A stretch of DNA of 64,000 nucleotides from Hysterium pulicare CBS 123377 (GCA_000467715.1 AJFK01000403.1:62001-126000); one strand, 5' to 3'; numbered from the stretch's first letter, positions 11,241 through 21,487 are shown. The notes: generated from the sequence alone by a model not told the origin. Program-made: numbers and translations.

Positions 11241-12837
11241 TTATTCAGCAACCCCCGCCACACGGAATTCGATATTCTCTCGTGGCCTGCATTCCTTGCT
11301 TGCCCAAGGTGCCAGAAAAGAAGTGTGTGGACAAACTTACACCTCAGTCAGTTTTGAAGATCACATCAGGGTTCACGGGCTCACATTTGGCAATCTCCAG
11401 AGTTCTCAGTGCTCCAGAGTCCTGCATTTTGAACATCCAAGCTTCGTTGATCCTTTGTTTATCAATGAAATACCATTGCTGGCCTTCGGAATACTGGACA
11501 ATCATATTCTCTGAAGCCATATGAGGATATACGAGATCTGCAGGATGTGCGTCCAGCTTTGCGGTTCGGTTGTCACATAACGTCAGAGGTTGCGTTTCCA
11601 CCGGCTCAACGATAGGATGCCAGATGCTTAAGGTCATGGTTCGTTAGGGTAAGATATTCGATTGAAGAGGGAAACTTACTTAATGATCTGAAAGCGATAT
11701 TTCATATTTTCTTCTGCTTGACTTCCAAAGTCATCCTTGATGTGGCGTATTGTTGAATCCATCGAATGGTCTGTTGGGATGAGAGCCTGGGCCGGAACCA
11801 GAGGACGATAGGAGAAAGACCTACCTACATGAGCCACCATACTTGGAAGCCCCTGCACTTGTCTATTGCGCTCAGGAGTATCGATGTGGTCACCGAGGCG
11901 CGTCTGTAAAAAGTAAGTCTTCTGTATAGCCAGAGTTGCTAACAATCAAGGCGCCAAGCAATCAAGGATTAAGCTTAGAATTAAACAATTAATCAAGGAT
12001 TAAGGGCCATATTTGCCTTGATTGATTGTTTAATCCTTGAAGTACATAGTGTAGGTGGGTAGGTAGGTGGGTAGGTAGATGGGTATATGCGGCTGGCCGA
12101 GTCCTTATCGATAAGGCTGGGTGAATGTTATTCCGGCGGGTATACCGAGGTCCCTCCACCTCTCCCTCTACCTCTCCTTCCACCTCTATCTTCTACCTCT
12201 TCTTCTCTCTCTCCTCCTACCTCTCCTACTATTCTATTAATAGCGTCTTAAAATCTCCCTATTACCTATACTTTTAGCTTAAAATTTTAGGCCTCTGGCG
12301 GTATTAAAATTAAACAAGTAAACAATTAATTAATTAATTAATTAAGGAAGGTTAAATCTGGCTAACAATTAATTAATCAAGGATTAGATCTACTACCCCA
12401 CTAATTAATCAAGGATCGAGGGCCATAATTGCCTTGATTGATTGTTAGCAACTCTGTGTATAGCAGCACGTAGCACCGAAAATGCTTGCAGTGTGGTCAT
12501 ATATATGTACGCTGACAGCTCCCAGATGCCTCGTCAGTAGTTGTACGATATGTGGATAGTATTCCTGGACGACTCTTTTCCCATCATGCCATGCTGTGAA
12601 TGTAGGCTTATGATGAATCAATTGGAACCCGTGGGTGTCGAGCTTGAAAAGGTGTTCAGAGCCGCGAATATCTTGGACAGCAACATCCTTGTTGACATAT
12701 TCAATGTTGCTTTGTTGGAAATCTTTCGGGGCATGTGTAAGTGGTACAAGGCAAACATACGGCTTCTCCGTTTTGTACGTCTCAGACGATGATTCGAAGA
12801 AGCCAAGGCTGACGGTATGACTTTTGAGCAATGCCAT
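11241..12837 (-). CDS. CmcJ/asaB-like non-heme iron oxygenase (hydroxylase/desaturase family)
   Basis: Five exons rebuild a 284-residue protein: 12837-12490, 11903-11825, 11770-11680, 11626-11385 and 11335-11241. Introns 2-5 are 54, 53, 49 bp and similar. The family plan is clear: NIEYVNKDVAVQDIRG and HGFQLIHH, then EYYPHIVQLLTRHLGA and VSVHIYDHT, then AHVDHSMDSTIRHI and IWHPIVEPVETQPLTLCDNR, then DLVYPH, and a C-terminal CPHTSF..PRENIEFR. His141-x-Asp143 (AHVDH) and His208 (VYPH) are the likely iron ligands. Related enzymes hydroxylate or desaturate small molecules in secondary metabolism. Intron 1 (11904-12489) has a GCAAGC donor (GC..AG class) and is 586 bp because a MITE sits in it; without the element and its duplicated target site it would be 52 bp. 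All phases agree (0,1,2,1), so the gene may still work if the long intron is spliced. No biosynthetic partners are adjacent. Confidence 0.72.
11931..12456. mobile_element. hAT-type MITE inside an intron
   Basis: A 526-bp element is bounded by terminal inverted repeats CAGAGTTGCTAACAATCAA (19 bp, perfect at both ends) and by an identical 8-bp target-site duplication TGTATAGC (11923-11930 and 12457-12464). An 8-bp duplication and a CAGAG start are hallmarks of the hAT superfamily. The inside has no coding capacity: AT-rich runs of TTAATTAA, subterminal AATCAAGGATTA motifs repeated in both orientations, a GGTAGGTGGGTAGG tract and a pyrimidine tract (CCTCTCCCTCTACCTC). It is therefore a non-autonomous miniature element. 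Both flanks still match at the duplication, which suggests a fairly young insertion. No transposase of this family lies in the window. Confidence 0.85.
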
Positions 12838-13613
12838 TGAATGGAGTAAATAGAAGACAAACAGACACTGACTTCAAGACTGTGACAGTTCACAGATTGA
12901 AAAGCCATCGCATACGAACAAGGGCTGCATTCGGTGCGATGTAGGACTTGAATGATTGGATGAACCGCACCCATCGTTTATGCTTGCCCTTTGGTAGGCG
13001 GCTTAAAGCAGCGAGAAGAAGGCAACAAGGTAAACGGTCATCAGATAGAGCTCTTGCAGCAAGCTTCATTCAGACAACCGATCGTGCCAGTCAGAAGGCT
13101 CCCCAAGAGTCTGGGTTTGAGGTGAAGGCCCCAATCCGCAAGCGAGTGGCCATGATCATGCCTTGAAAAAGAGTTTGATTAAGCTCAACCACGCGTAAGC
13201 GGTGATTATGCTTAAAGCTCTCATTCATAGTTGATTTCATTGAATGGTGTAACGGTGTTGCTTTGATTTTGCGTTGAGTTCTCGTTGGTATTTGGTTTCT
13301 TTGGTTCTGGTTTACACGCTATCGTCACCGTTGACGACAAAAAGAGTCAATGAGTCGAACATGATCTCTACCTTTGAGTCAACATTGACTCAATGGTCAT
13401 GCAATCTCACCCCTCACCTCGCCACGTCTACCTCCCACCTTCACCGGACTTGTTTGCCAGATATGACAGCCAATTCTACAATAACTACGAATTGACGACG
13501 AATGGCTGAGCCTCATGTATATGTACTCAAGGTTTTCGAGACTCAATTCAATTCCACCGATTACAGCTTTCAATCCTTTATTTTTCCAGTGGACATCACG
13601 AAATCTTGTCATC
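12838..13613. other. Divergent intergenic region
   Basis: Lies between the minus-strand oxygenase and the plus-strand peptidase gene and should hold both promoters. The only notable item is a 38-bp sequence at 13188-13225 that recurs near 50.6 kb (listed). No gene seen. Confidence 0.4.
13188..13225. repeat. Dispersed short repeat, copy A
   Basis: The 38 bases starting ACCACGCGTAAGCGGTGATT and ending TTAAAGCTCTCATT match 50594-50631 at 35 of 38 positions. The similarity extends weakly about 7 bases upstream. The preceding AAGCTCAACCACGCGT (13181-13196) also occurs, reversed, at 44310-44325. Confidence 0.7.
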
Positions 13614-14526
13614 ATGCCTACCAAGGAGGATGAGAAACCGCCAGAGGAGGTGAACGTGGTAGTGACGGGCTTTTCTGTAAGTCTCATTCGTGGAGACCAT
13701 CGTCCAATCTGCCTGGATGAATTCGCTGGATTGTATCTGGTTAACATTTGCTGATTAATATTTTTGCTCAGCCTTGGGGCCCCGGCACACCGTGGCCTCC
13801 AATTCCAATTAAATACATCGTGGTTGTTCGCGAGTTCAATGCCTCGCGTCATTTTCTGCGAAGGCAAACCAAATATCCGGATCATCACATTCCCAGATGC
13901 CGTGAGGACATCGTGGCATTATGTCCGAAACCTAGTTCCCAAATTGTGGGACGGGGAGAAAGATTTATTCCGACTGTACCAGGACCCCGACGAACTAAAG
14001 GCTTTCAAGATCCATGCTACGCTCCATATTGGAATGCTCGACAAACCGGGAGAAGCATTTCGGTTTGAGCGCAACGCCTTCAAAAGTGAATACAAACTGC
14101 CCGACGTCGATGGGAAACACCCTGATGACGCCGACAAGACGGGAGGAGGAACCTGGAAACATGTTCCCCAAAAACTTTCTACCGACCTCGATATAAATTC
14201 CATATATCAAGCCGTTAGATCTCAGTTTAGGGTAAGCCAAGGCAGGTTCAAGCTAAGTTTCATTGTTCACTGAAATGTGCTAGAATGTCGATATGACTAT
14301 GTCAGAAGACCCTGAAAGGTTCCTTTGCGGCTACATTTACTTTACATCTTTGGCAGAGCTATACAATCGCAACGAGAAGAAGCGCGTTCTCTTCATGCAT
14401 ATCCCGATTGAGCATGAAAGCGAGGATATCGCACGCGGGGTATCTGTGGCTTCGAAGGTAATAGAAGCTATGGTGGACGATACGAACGCGGCAGATACAA
14501 ACACGAAAGGAAATTTTGCGACTTGA
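13614..14526 (+). pseudogene. Pyroglutamyl-peptidase I-like (peptidase C15) gene, frame disturbed
   Basis: Exon 1 (13614-13676) ends in VNVVVTGFS, the family's N-terminal VTGF motif, before a GTAAGT donor; the acceptor is at 13771. In exon 2 the coding frame required downstream (NTSW..SSMPRV, ITFPDAVRTSWHYVRNLVP, then ATLHIGM, FERNAFKSEYKLPDVDGK) is shifted one base from the frame delivered by splicing, somewhere in 13772-13810. Intron 2 (14232-14283) is in phase. Exon 3 (14284-14526) holds SEDPERFLCGYIYFTSLAEL with the catalytic Cys, and VLFMHIP with the catalytic His. These enzymes remove N-terminal pyroglutamate from peptides. Everything after the first 30 codons is open, so either a single indel has killed the gene recently or the first intron boundary differs from my model. 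It is next to two other damaged genes. Confidence 0.65.
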
Positions 14527-14768
14527 TTAAAAAGTATAGTCATCTACAATGAACTCTTCAAGATAAGAATGTATCACTCTTCTTGTATTGAATTGTGCTG
14601 AAAATGTGAAACCGCAAATTCACAAGCTCTTAGACTGCATTAAAGAATATCAGATAGCGGGCAGTTCGATGAGCCAACGAAGCCGGCAACATGGGACAGA
14701 AGTAATGGAAGGCCACCCAACTCGTTGGAAACAGCCTTAGGGGCTTCCACCTTCTCTAGAGACGTACT

Positions 14769-15755
14769 CTATCTTCCCGGATCAATGAGATTTAAGATAA
14801 GCTCTGATCCTTGCTCTTCTTCAAATGCGTCGAGACGAATCTCCGACGACGTTTGATATCCTAGGCTTTTGAGCTGTGAGGTCATAAGAATGGAGCCGTG
14901 AGAACTTGGGGGCCAATAAGCCGTAAGATTTGCATCCACTACATTGTCAAAGATAAGTAGCCACGACTTATCTGAACGAAGAATGTTAGCACAATGGGCC
15001 TCCCAAGAATTTTCATTTCATCTTGACTCACTCTTCATCAGCCAACCTCGGACCATCTCAATATTTCGACTTTGATCGCTGCTTGCCGCGCTCGGCATCA
15101 ATTATTGAACAAAGTTACCGAAAGATGTCATTAGCTCAGGGCCGCTCTCCGCTTTGCACCAAAATATGTGAGAGTACTCATATCGGTAACGGTAACTATA
15201 CTCGAGAGCGATCTGAGTTTTTCCTACACCGCCCATCCCATGGACTACGCAGGAGCGTTGGCGCGAGTCTCTGTTGCAACTGGGTTTCAAATTCTGGTGT
15301 AGGTTTCGAATTATGTTGTCACGACCAACAAATCTTGGGTTCTGCTGAAAGGGAACTCCCTTTACTACAGGCGTTCAAGAAATGTTGGATTCAGTGAGGC
15401 GTAGTACATGTTCGTTCGCTGCCACTCCGAGGCGCGTCCTCGCAAGGTCAACGCAGCTATTGAACCTCGCTGTGTGCTTCGCTACATTGGCTTTGGTAGT
15501 TTCGAATTGACTTTTCATACTACCGAAGGCAAGTTTTCGAAGTACAACTGAGCAAAAATCAGCTCGAACCGCTTTATTAGAATGTGCAAGAGACGGACTC
15601 CATTTTTTGCTTTTAAAAAACAAAATGGCATCAATGAAAAAGCTGACGTAGTCGCTGTACAACTCTCGTAGAGGCTCTTCAAGCTCCCAAGCTGAAGGTA
15701 GCAAGCTGAGATACTCTTCAAACATTGGTAAAGTGTTTGTGAGGTCTGACAACAT
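14769..15755 (-). pseudogene. Truncated NLR (STAND NTPase) fragment
   Basis: Reading leftwards, the first part (15755-15375) has a helical N-terminal domain like that found ahead of many fungal NLRs: FEEYLSLLPSAWELEEPLRE, LYSDYVSFFIDAILFFKSKKW. Next comes a linker PRFVGRDNIIRNLH (about 15340-15290), then an NB-ARC P-loop: CVVHGMGGVGKTQIALEYSY, HIFWCKAES. In-frame stops occur within the linker region and after FGNFVQ. Past a plausible intron, DKSWLLIFDNV (Walker B region) and SHGSILMTSQ continue until a stop at 14769. The C-terminal repeat domain (TPR, ankyrin or WD40) is absent. Fungal NLRs act in non-self recognition and programmed cell death. This copy is a broken remnant of the N-terminal and nucleotide-binding parts. 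Confidence 0.7.
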
Positions 15756-15824
15756 TTCTGAGATGCTAGTAAAAACGGCGGCGAACGCGTACGCGACCTG
15801 TATGAGATGTATACTTCCTGTCCA

Positions 15825-16767
15825 ATGTCAGATATTCCGAATTATTCCTCGACGGTTTCGGTTTCAATCATCGATACCACGTCATGGGCCTTGCACGTGC
15901 CTTGTGGAGATCTTTTCTTCCCACCTTTTGAGGGCTTGAGGACATTCAATCTGTGCCCATACGCCTTTCTAATTACTCACGACAATGGCAACCGGAAGAG
16001 GCTCATTCTGTTCGACCTTGGCATACGCAAAGACTGGGAAAACATGTCCGAACCGATGGTGAAAAATTCCAAGTCTTGGGGCACCGAGCTCAAAGTGGAG
16101 AAGAATGCTGCAGACATTCTGTCAGACAATGGTGTCGACTTGGACGAAGTCGAAGCAATTATCTGGAGGTAAACCGCAGTTCTGCTTGATCGAGATATAC
16201 TAACCTGGCTTCAAGCCATCTACACTGGGATCATACCGGCGATCCGACCACATTCCCTTCTAGCGTGAACTTAGTGGTGGGGCCTGGTGTCACAGAAAAT
16301 CTACTGCCAGGTTGGCCCACAAGCTTGGTCACCTCAACGCCATTGCGAGAGTTTTTTCGCAGACATTTATATTCATGGCAGCAGACAGTCTGCACCTTGG
16401 AGGAGAGCTTCGACCTTCTGAAATGATGCCGCTTCCAGATTCTGTAGATGTCGTAGGGTTGCAACCTTCACCCTGTCCGTGCGATGTCCTCCTGGACTTC
16501 CATCCACGGCACTCCTCCACTGAGCCTTACCTAGGTCTTGACCCTAAGTTCCCGGAGGATCTAGACGCAGCGGAAGAAACGATCAAAAAAATACAGAAGT
16601 TGGATGCTGATGAGAGAGTCTTTGTGGTGTTCTCACATGATGTTTCAATCCACAATGTACTAGAATATTTCCCCAAAAACGCAGATGCATGGAAGGAGGA
16701 AGGCTGGAAAGAGAAAGGGAAATGGAAATTCCTGCTAAAGTTGCAGGAGATTGCTAGCAAAAGATAG
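15825..16767 (+). pseudogene. Metallo-beta-lactamase-fold hydrolase with internal deletion
   Basis: Exon 1 (from the ATG at 15825, or 15807) encodes STVSVSIIDTTSWALHVP and FLITH..RLILFDLGIRKDW, and ends TGG AG at a GTAAAC donor (about 16170). After the AG near 16216 it reads [11 protein letters not shown], the HxHxDH zinc-binding motif, then [15 protein letters not shown]. Near 16300-16320 the frame and content jump directly to [39 protein letters not shown], which in related fungal lactonase-like proteins lies some 60 residues further on. The segment between LLPG and the PGHxxGH-like region is missing and the frame changes there, so the gene is disrupted by an internal deletion. The C-terminal part is open to 16767. 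Family members hydrolyse lactones or quorum-type esters. No activity is expected from this copy. Confidence 0.68.
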
Positions 16768-17036
16768 AAGAATAGTATGCATAAAACCATAGCTGGATTG
16801 TATTGGAAGCCTTCAACAGTATGGGCTTCAGACTTTTTTGTGCCTTGTACGAGGTGAGGCTCACTTTGCTTTGAACCAGTCTCCTCCCCTAATTAGTAAG
16901 CGTTGCCCTGCTTAGCCGCCCAGCCCGGGTTCGAAGTTTCTTAGCGCATCACGTGCTCCCGGCTAAATTTCGGGCGCAATCGTCCACATTTCAAAATCTC
17001 CAACTGCGTCAAAGGCAGCCCGCTACAATCAAGAAT

Positions 17037-18079
17037 ATGGGCATCCCCTTCGACTATGCGCCAGATCGGCCTGAACATATCGACCAAATATTGAATGGCC
17101 TTGACCGTTACAACCCGGAGACCACCACTGTCTTTCAGGATTATGTGATGCAGCAATGTGAAAACCAAACATACGACTGCTATGCCAATTTGGCTCTCTT
17201 AAAGCTGTACGTTTCTTGGCTTCTCTACATTAACATTCCCCGTCTACTATATTCTGATGAACAACGATACCACAACGTTTCCTATTAACCGAGGGTACCG
17301 GAGCTTGAATCACTCCCGCTCGTTGACGTATATCAATTAGCTCTATCTGAATCCACTTCGCTCGCTTTGTTTTTTCATTGCAAGATTTCTGGAAGAGAAT
17401 GATATGGCTAATAGATGCCCTCTAATGGCAACCAACAGATATCAGTTCAATCCTCACCTAAACCGCGACGAGACCATCACCAACATCCTCGTAAAAGCAT
17501 TAACCGTCTTCCCAGGCCCCGACTTTGCTCTCTGTCTATCCCTCCTCCCAACACACACACTTGCGCCACTCTCTACCTCCACGTCATCCCCGGCAGCCGG
17601 CGATGCCCCCCTTTCCGAGGCCGTTCAAAAACTCAATGTCCTCAATACCCTTCTGGGAGGGGCAGACTACTCCGCCTTCTGGGCAACACTGGACAGTGAC
17701 GATCTATATGCGGATTTGATTGCGGATGTGAGCGGATTTGAGGAGCTGATGCGGGTTCGAATTGCGGTCACTGTATCGCAGTCCATAAGGGAGGTAGATA
17801 GGCTGATCCTCGAATCATGGCTAAACTCGCAGGGGAGGGAGTTTGAGCACTTTGTGGGAAGTGTGTGTGGATGGGAAATTGACGGAAAGAAGGTCAAGGT
17901 GCCGCTGAATAAGGAAAATGAAGCTAAGGGTACGGTGGTGAGGGAGAACGTCAAGTTTGACCGTAGGTCTTACCCCACCCAGGATATCTGTATTGCTTTC
18001 TTTCGGATGTCGAAACTAATATGCCTGTTTTGCAGAGTTCTCGAGATTGATCAAAAGGGCGTACGAACAGCCTGCATAA
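17037..18079 (+). CDS. Translation initiation factor eIF3 subunit K
   Basis: Three exons: 17037-17206, 17439-17962 and 18036-18079, with introns of 232 and 73 bp in matching phases, giving 245 residues. It reads [59 protein letters not shown] and [20 protein letters not shown], and ends [14 protein letters not shown]-like ([14 protein letters not shown]). This matches eIF3k through its HAM and winged-helix (PCI-like) parts. The [13 protein letters not shown] block is almost invariant in the family. eIF3k is a non-core subunit of the eIF3 complex, which organises 43S pre-initiation complexes on the 40S subunit. Filamentous fungi keep it while budding yeast lost it. The first intron is unusually long for this window. 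Confidence 0.93.
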
Positions 18080-18785
18080 GGTTCTCTCAAGCCGGTTGGG
18101 GACTGGATCTGTATGAGACGATGGGATGAGCGGATTCACGCTTGGAGATCACGGAACTGGCGTTTGGAGAGGATCTAGTTTCAAAGTCGGCACGTAGATT
18201 GCCGGCTCAAAATTCTCCTATTGTCAAGAAGGAGCATCAAACTTCCAGAATATCTGTGTGATACCATGATAGCCTGCAGGCACCACAAAAGATAGCATAA
18301 CTGAACTCTGATTCCTTACCCAAATCTTTCTCATATGCAGAACTCGGTCTCAGGAAATCAAGTCCACTTGATATCCTTCAAGGGCGACACCAGGAGTTTG
18401 CAGGTCTTCACCAAGGTGAACATGCTTGCTAACACCGTAGCGACTCAAGCGGAGCAGGTAGACAAAACTCGAAATTATCTAAACTATATGGATGTGAAAG
18501 TAGTGCAGCGTAGAGATTATTGCGAATGTTTGAGACGAAGCATGACCATGTGTCTTCGCGTTATTCACGCGCGCTAAACTCCACTTCTAACTCCGACGCC
18601 ACTTTCATGGTACTTAACACCACCTCTCAACACCCACCGTACGCCATGTACACAATTGCGAAACCAGATGAGATTTCGATAGCACTACGGATGAAGCTGT
18701 AAGCTTAGCACTTGCCTCCAGGCCTTGCGCATTCTCAGAACACCAACCAATCTACCTCCCTCCAACATCGATCTAGCCACCCACC
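18080..18785. other. Intergenic between eIF3k and Wss1-like gene
   Basis: No gene supported. It should include the eIF3k 3' UTR and the promoter of the next gene. Short frames here lack any motif. Confidence 0.4.
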
Positions 18786-20207
18786 ATGCCCCTCGGCTTC
18801 GAGCGCCTAAACGAACGCACCCAACGCCCAAACCCCCTCATAAACTTCATAAAACCGCTCCCGGGCTCAACCTCCTCAACGGCCGAGCTCATGCTCTCCC
18901 GCGTCGCAGCAATATGCTACCCGTTCATGAAAACCCACCACATAGCCGTAATGGCACTCGAAGAATTCCCGCCAAACAACGAATTCATTGGACGGAACTT
19001 CAATGCTGGAGAAGTGATACAGCTGGTTTTAAAAGACCGAGCGGGGCGGTGGTTGCCGATTAGACATGTGCAGATGGTCATGGTGCATGAGTTGGCGCAT
19101 TGTAAAGAGATGAATCATAGCAAGGCTTTCTGGAGGGTGAGGGATATGTATGCGGGGGAGTTGAGGGTACTTTGGGGGAGGAGATATACAGGGGATGGTA
19201 TGTGGGGAACGGGAAGGACGGTGTTGGGAGATGAGATTGAGAATGGGACGATAGATGAGAGTTTGGTGCCGGAGAATCTTTGTGGTGGGACGTATGGGAG
19301 TAGGCGGAGGAAGAGGAGAAGAGGTGGGAAGGAGAAAGAGACGCTCAGTTATGCCGAGAGGAAGCAGAGGCGGATATTAAAGAAGTTTGGAGCTGGAGGG
19401 AAGGCTCTTGGGGATGATGAGGGGACGAGGGTGAAGTTGGAGAAGGGTGTGGCGAAGAAGGGGAAGCCTAGAGTTGCTGGTAGTGCTCGAGGAAGAGAGT
19501 TGAGGGCTGCTGCGGCATTGGCGAGGTTTGATCAAGTCAAGGAAGAGGAGGTCCACGTCAAGGAGGAACAGGATTCTGGCAGTGAAACGGAGAGTGACTA
19601 CGATGAGGTGGACGAGGGAGATGCTGCTCTTGATTTAGATGGCACCAAGATGGTTGACGGGAAGGGACACGGACTCGTCAAGATATGCGAAGGCGAGGAT
19701 GATGACGAGGACGGCAATGTTAAGAGAGAGCTTGCAGAAATTCAAGACGTCGATGCTCAAACTGATCAATCGAAGTCCGACAAGATACCTCATTCGAAAC
19801 TTCCCGAGAAGGGTGGCATTGATACGAAGGCGAAGAAAGAAACGCCGGTACAGGAGTCAACATCTGCCAAAGCACAATCAGAGAATACAGCATCCTCAAA
19901 ACCATCGTCTCCACACATAATCAACCTCAACGAGATCTACAAACGTCGACCTGAGCCCAACCCAACCAAACCTTCTAGCTCTCGCCCACCTCAAGACACA
20001 TCTAAGCCTTCGTTCGAATGCGCCACATGCTCTCTAGTCAACGAGGATGGGTCCCTGATCTGCGCAGCCTGCTCCAACGTCTTAAACCCCGATTTTGTCC
20101 CAGACCACTGGAAATGCCAGAGCGCCCCCTGTCGGGGAAGTTTATACATTAATTCGGGCGACGCTGGTATCTGTGGAGCTTGTGGGGATGCAAGAAGAAA
20201 GTCATGA
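18786..20207 (+). CDS. WSS1: Wss1-type DNA-dependent metalloprotease (WLM domain)
   Basis: Uninterrupted 473-codon frame with start context CCACCATGCC. The N-terminal WLM domain carries the zinc protease motif HELAHCKEMNH (HExxH at residues 101-105, third His at 111), in the order expected for Wss1: VAAICYPFMKTHHIAVMALE, NFNAGEVIQLVLK, then the active site. FGAGGKALG at about 201-209 resembles an SHP box for Cdc48 binding. A long basic then acidic disordered region (EETESDYDE-like) follows. The C terminus has a RanBP2-type zinc finger with Cys412, Cys415, Cys426 and Cys429 and a further Cys cluster (WKCQSAPCRG, CGACG). Wss1 degrades proteins crosslinked to DNA, working with Cdc48 and SUMO in the nucleus. 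A canonical SUMO-interaction motif was not pinned down by eye. Confidence 0.92.
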   Translation: MPLGFERLNERTQRPNPLINFIKPLPGSTSSTAELMLSRVAAICYPFMKTHHIAVMALEEFPPNNEFIGRNFNAGEVIQLVLKDRAGRWLPIRHVQMVMVHELAHCKEMNHSKAFWRVRDMYAGELRVLWGRRYTGDGMWGTGRTVLGDEIENGTIDESLVPENLCGGTYGSRRRKRRRGGKEKETLSYAERKQRRILKKFGAGGKALGDDEGTRVKLEKGVAKKGKPRVAGSARGRELRAAAALARFDQVKEEEVHVKEEQDSGSETESDYDEVDEGDAALDLDGTKMVDGKGHGLVKICEGEDDDEDGNVKRELAEIQDVDAQTDQSKSDKIPHSKLPEKGGIDTKAKKETPVQESTSAKAQSENTASSKPSSPHIINLNEIYKRRPEPNPTKPSSSRPPQDTSKPSFECATCSLVNEDGSLICAACSNVLNPDFVPDHWKCQSAPCRGSLYINSGDAGICGACGDARRKS

Positions 20208-20927
20208 ACTGGACCCTTGGGAAGGGCGATTAGTCACTTTGGATAGTTTTAGCTTCTTGAAGTCCCATGGAGCGCTCAAAGATGGGTTGTCTGCATTTTT
20301 TTTAGCACGGAACCTATTTTCTGGTACAGTTCTACGGCTATATTTCCCGAAGTATACTCGGCATAACCTTTTGAATGGCGTCCACGTTGAGGCCTTTACT
20401 TAGATAACGAAGGCTCGGGCTAGTCAGTAATGAATGATGATGATGTCCGCCCTGTGTTATAAGAAGAGTAGCGAAGAAGAGTTTCATGCTACCCATCAAA
20501 TCCTCCTTCCATCCACTTTTCCTCCCATTGCAAAATTGTGAACGTAACGTTTCCGATGCCGCATGCACGATACCATTGACGATATCAACATCTGGCTATA
20601 TGATTTCGCGATAGCATTTATCAGGAACCGCCATAATAAACCAAAGAAAAGTCATCACAGGTATAAGCAGAAAGCGAAAAAAGGAGGAAAAGACGTTCGA
20701 TATCTTGACGCTGTTGCGAGAATGCTCTACCGCATCGGGAACCCCCCGAGGTTCCCCCGAAGAATCTAGCCGAGAAAGTAGCTCTGGAGCTTCCAAACAA
20801 CGTCACTTCCAAGATCAGATCCACCATCCATTGTATCACAACACCACGAGTCCACCTCACACCCGTCTCGAGCTCTACATCCCTTCTTACGATTCATACA
20901 ACTGTCAAATCAATTGACCATACCGCT
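20208..20927. other. Intergenic, nothing recognised
   Basis: 3' region of the Wss1-like gene and promoter of the small mitochondrial-protein gene. No domain-bearing frame on either strand. Confidence 0.4.
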
Positions 20928-21487
20928 ATGGCATCCCGCATCCTCGTCCCGGCGACCCGCTTCGCGACATCGAATAGCTTCCTTGCGAGACAATCGACGC
21001 GCGGGTTTCAGAGTAGTAGGAGGCTGTTGCAGGATGTGGCACCGGTGAAGAAACCTGTGGGGGCTTTTAGGGGAGGGTGAGTGCTCCCTGTTCGTCCTTG
21101 CTCTGGGGATCTTATTGCGCAGATGGCGACAATTACTTGGTTCCGGAGCCAGAAGTGAAAGAGTGGGAGATTAGGATTTGGGATTTAGATTTGGGTCGGC
21201 TAACTGATTGTGATTAGATTATTCGGGTTCCTTCTCGGTGCTACGACTGCGGGAGGTGGGATGTACTATTATGTCGTTGATGAGTATCGCGTTTCGAATG
21301 AGTTGTTGACGGAGGATATTTATGTATGTCTTCATACACACCCACCCATACCCTTTCCATCCCGCATGTTACAGGAGTAGAAGCTAATGGTGGAATTTTA
21401 TAGGCACTCCAAGCCGCGGTACAGAGGATAGAAGCATATGTGAGGACATTGGAGGAGAAGGTTGATGCGAGTCAGAAGAAGAAATAA
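20928..21487 (+). CDS. Small predicted mitochondrial membrane protein
   Basis: Three exons (20928-21076, 21218-21323, 21404-21487) give 112 residues with introns of 141 and 80 bp in consistent phases. The N terminus is Arg/Ser/Ala-rich with no acidic residue for the first 35 positions (ASRILVPATRFATSNSFLAR, STRGFQSSRRLL), as in matrix-targeting presequences. A single hydrophobic segment follows, GLFGFLLGATTAGGGMYYYV, then DEYRVSNELLTEDIYALQAA and a short coiled coil AVQRIEAYVRTLEEKV with a Lys tail. The layout suggests an inner or outer mitochondrial membrane protein with a small helical domain. From memory it resembles a conserved but uncharacterised ascomycete family, which a search would have to confirm. 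I cannot name it and give no function beyond likely location. Confidence 0.78.

Noticed and set aside
16921-16960. Possible tRNA T-arm (GGGTTCGAAG)
   Set aside because: No acceptor, D or anticodon stem could be paired around it.
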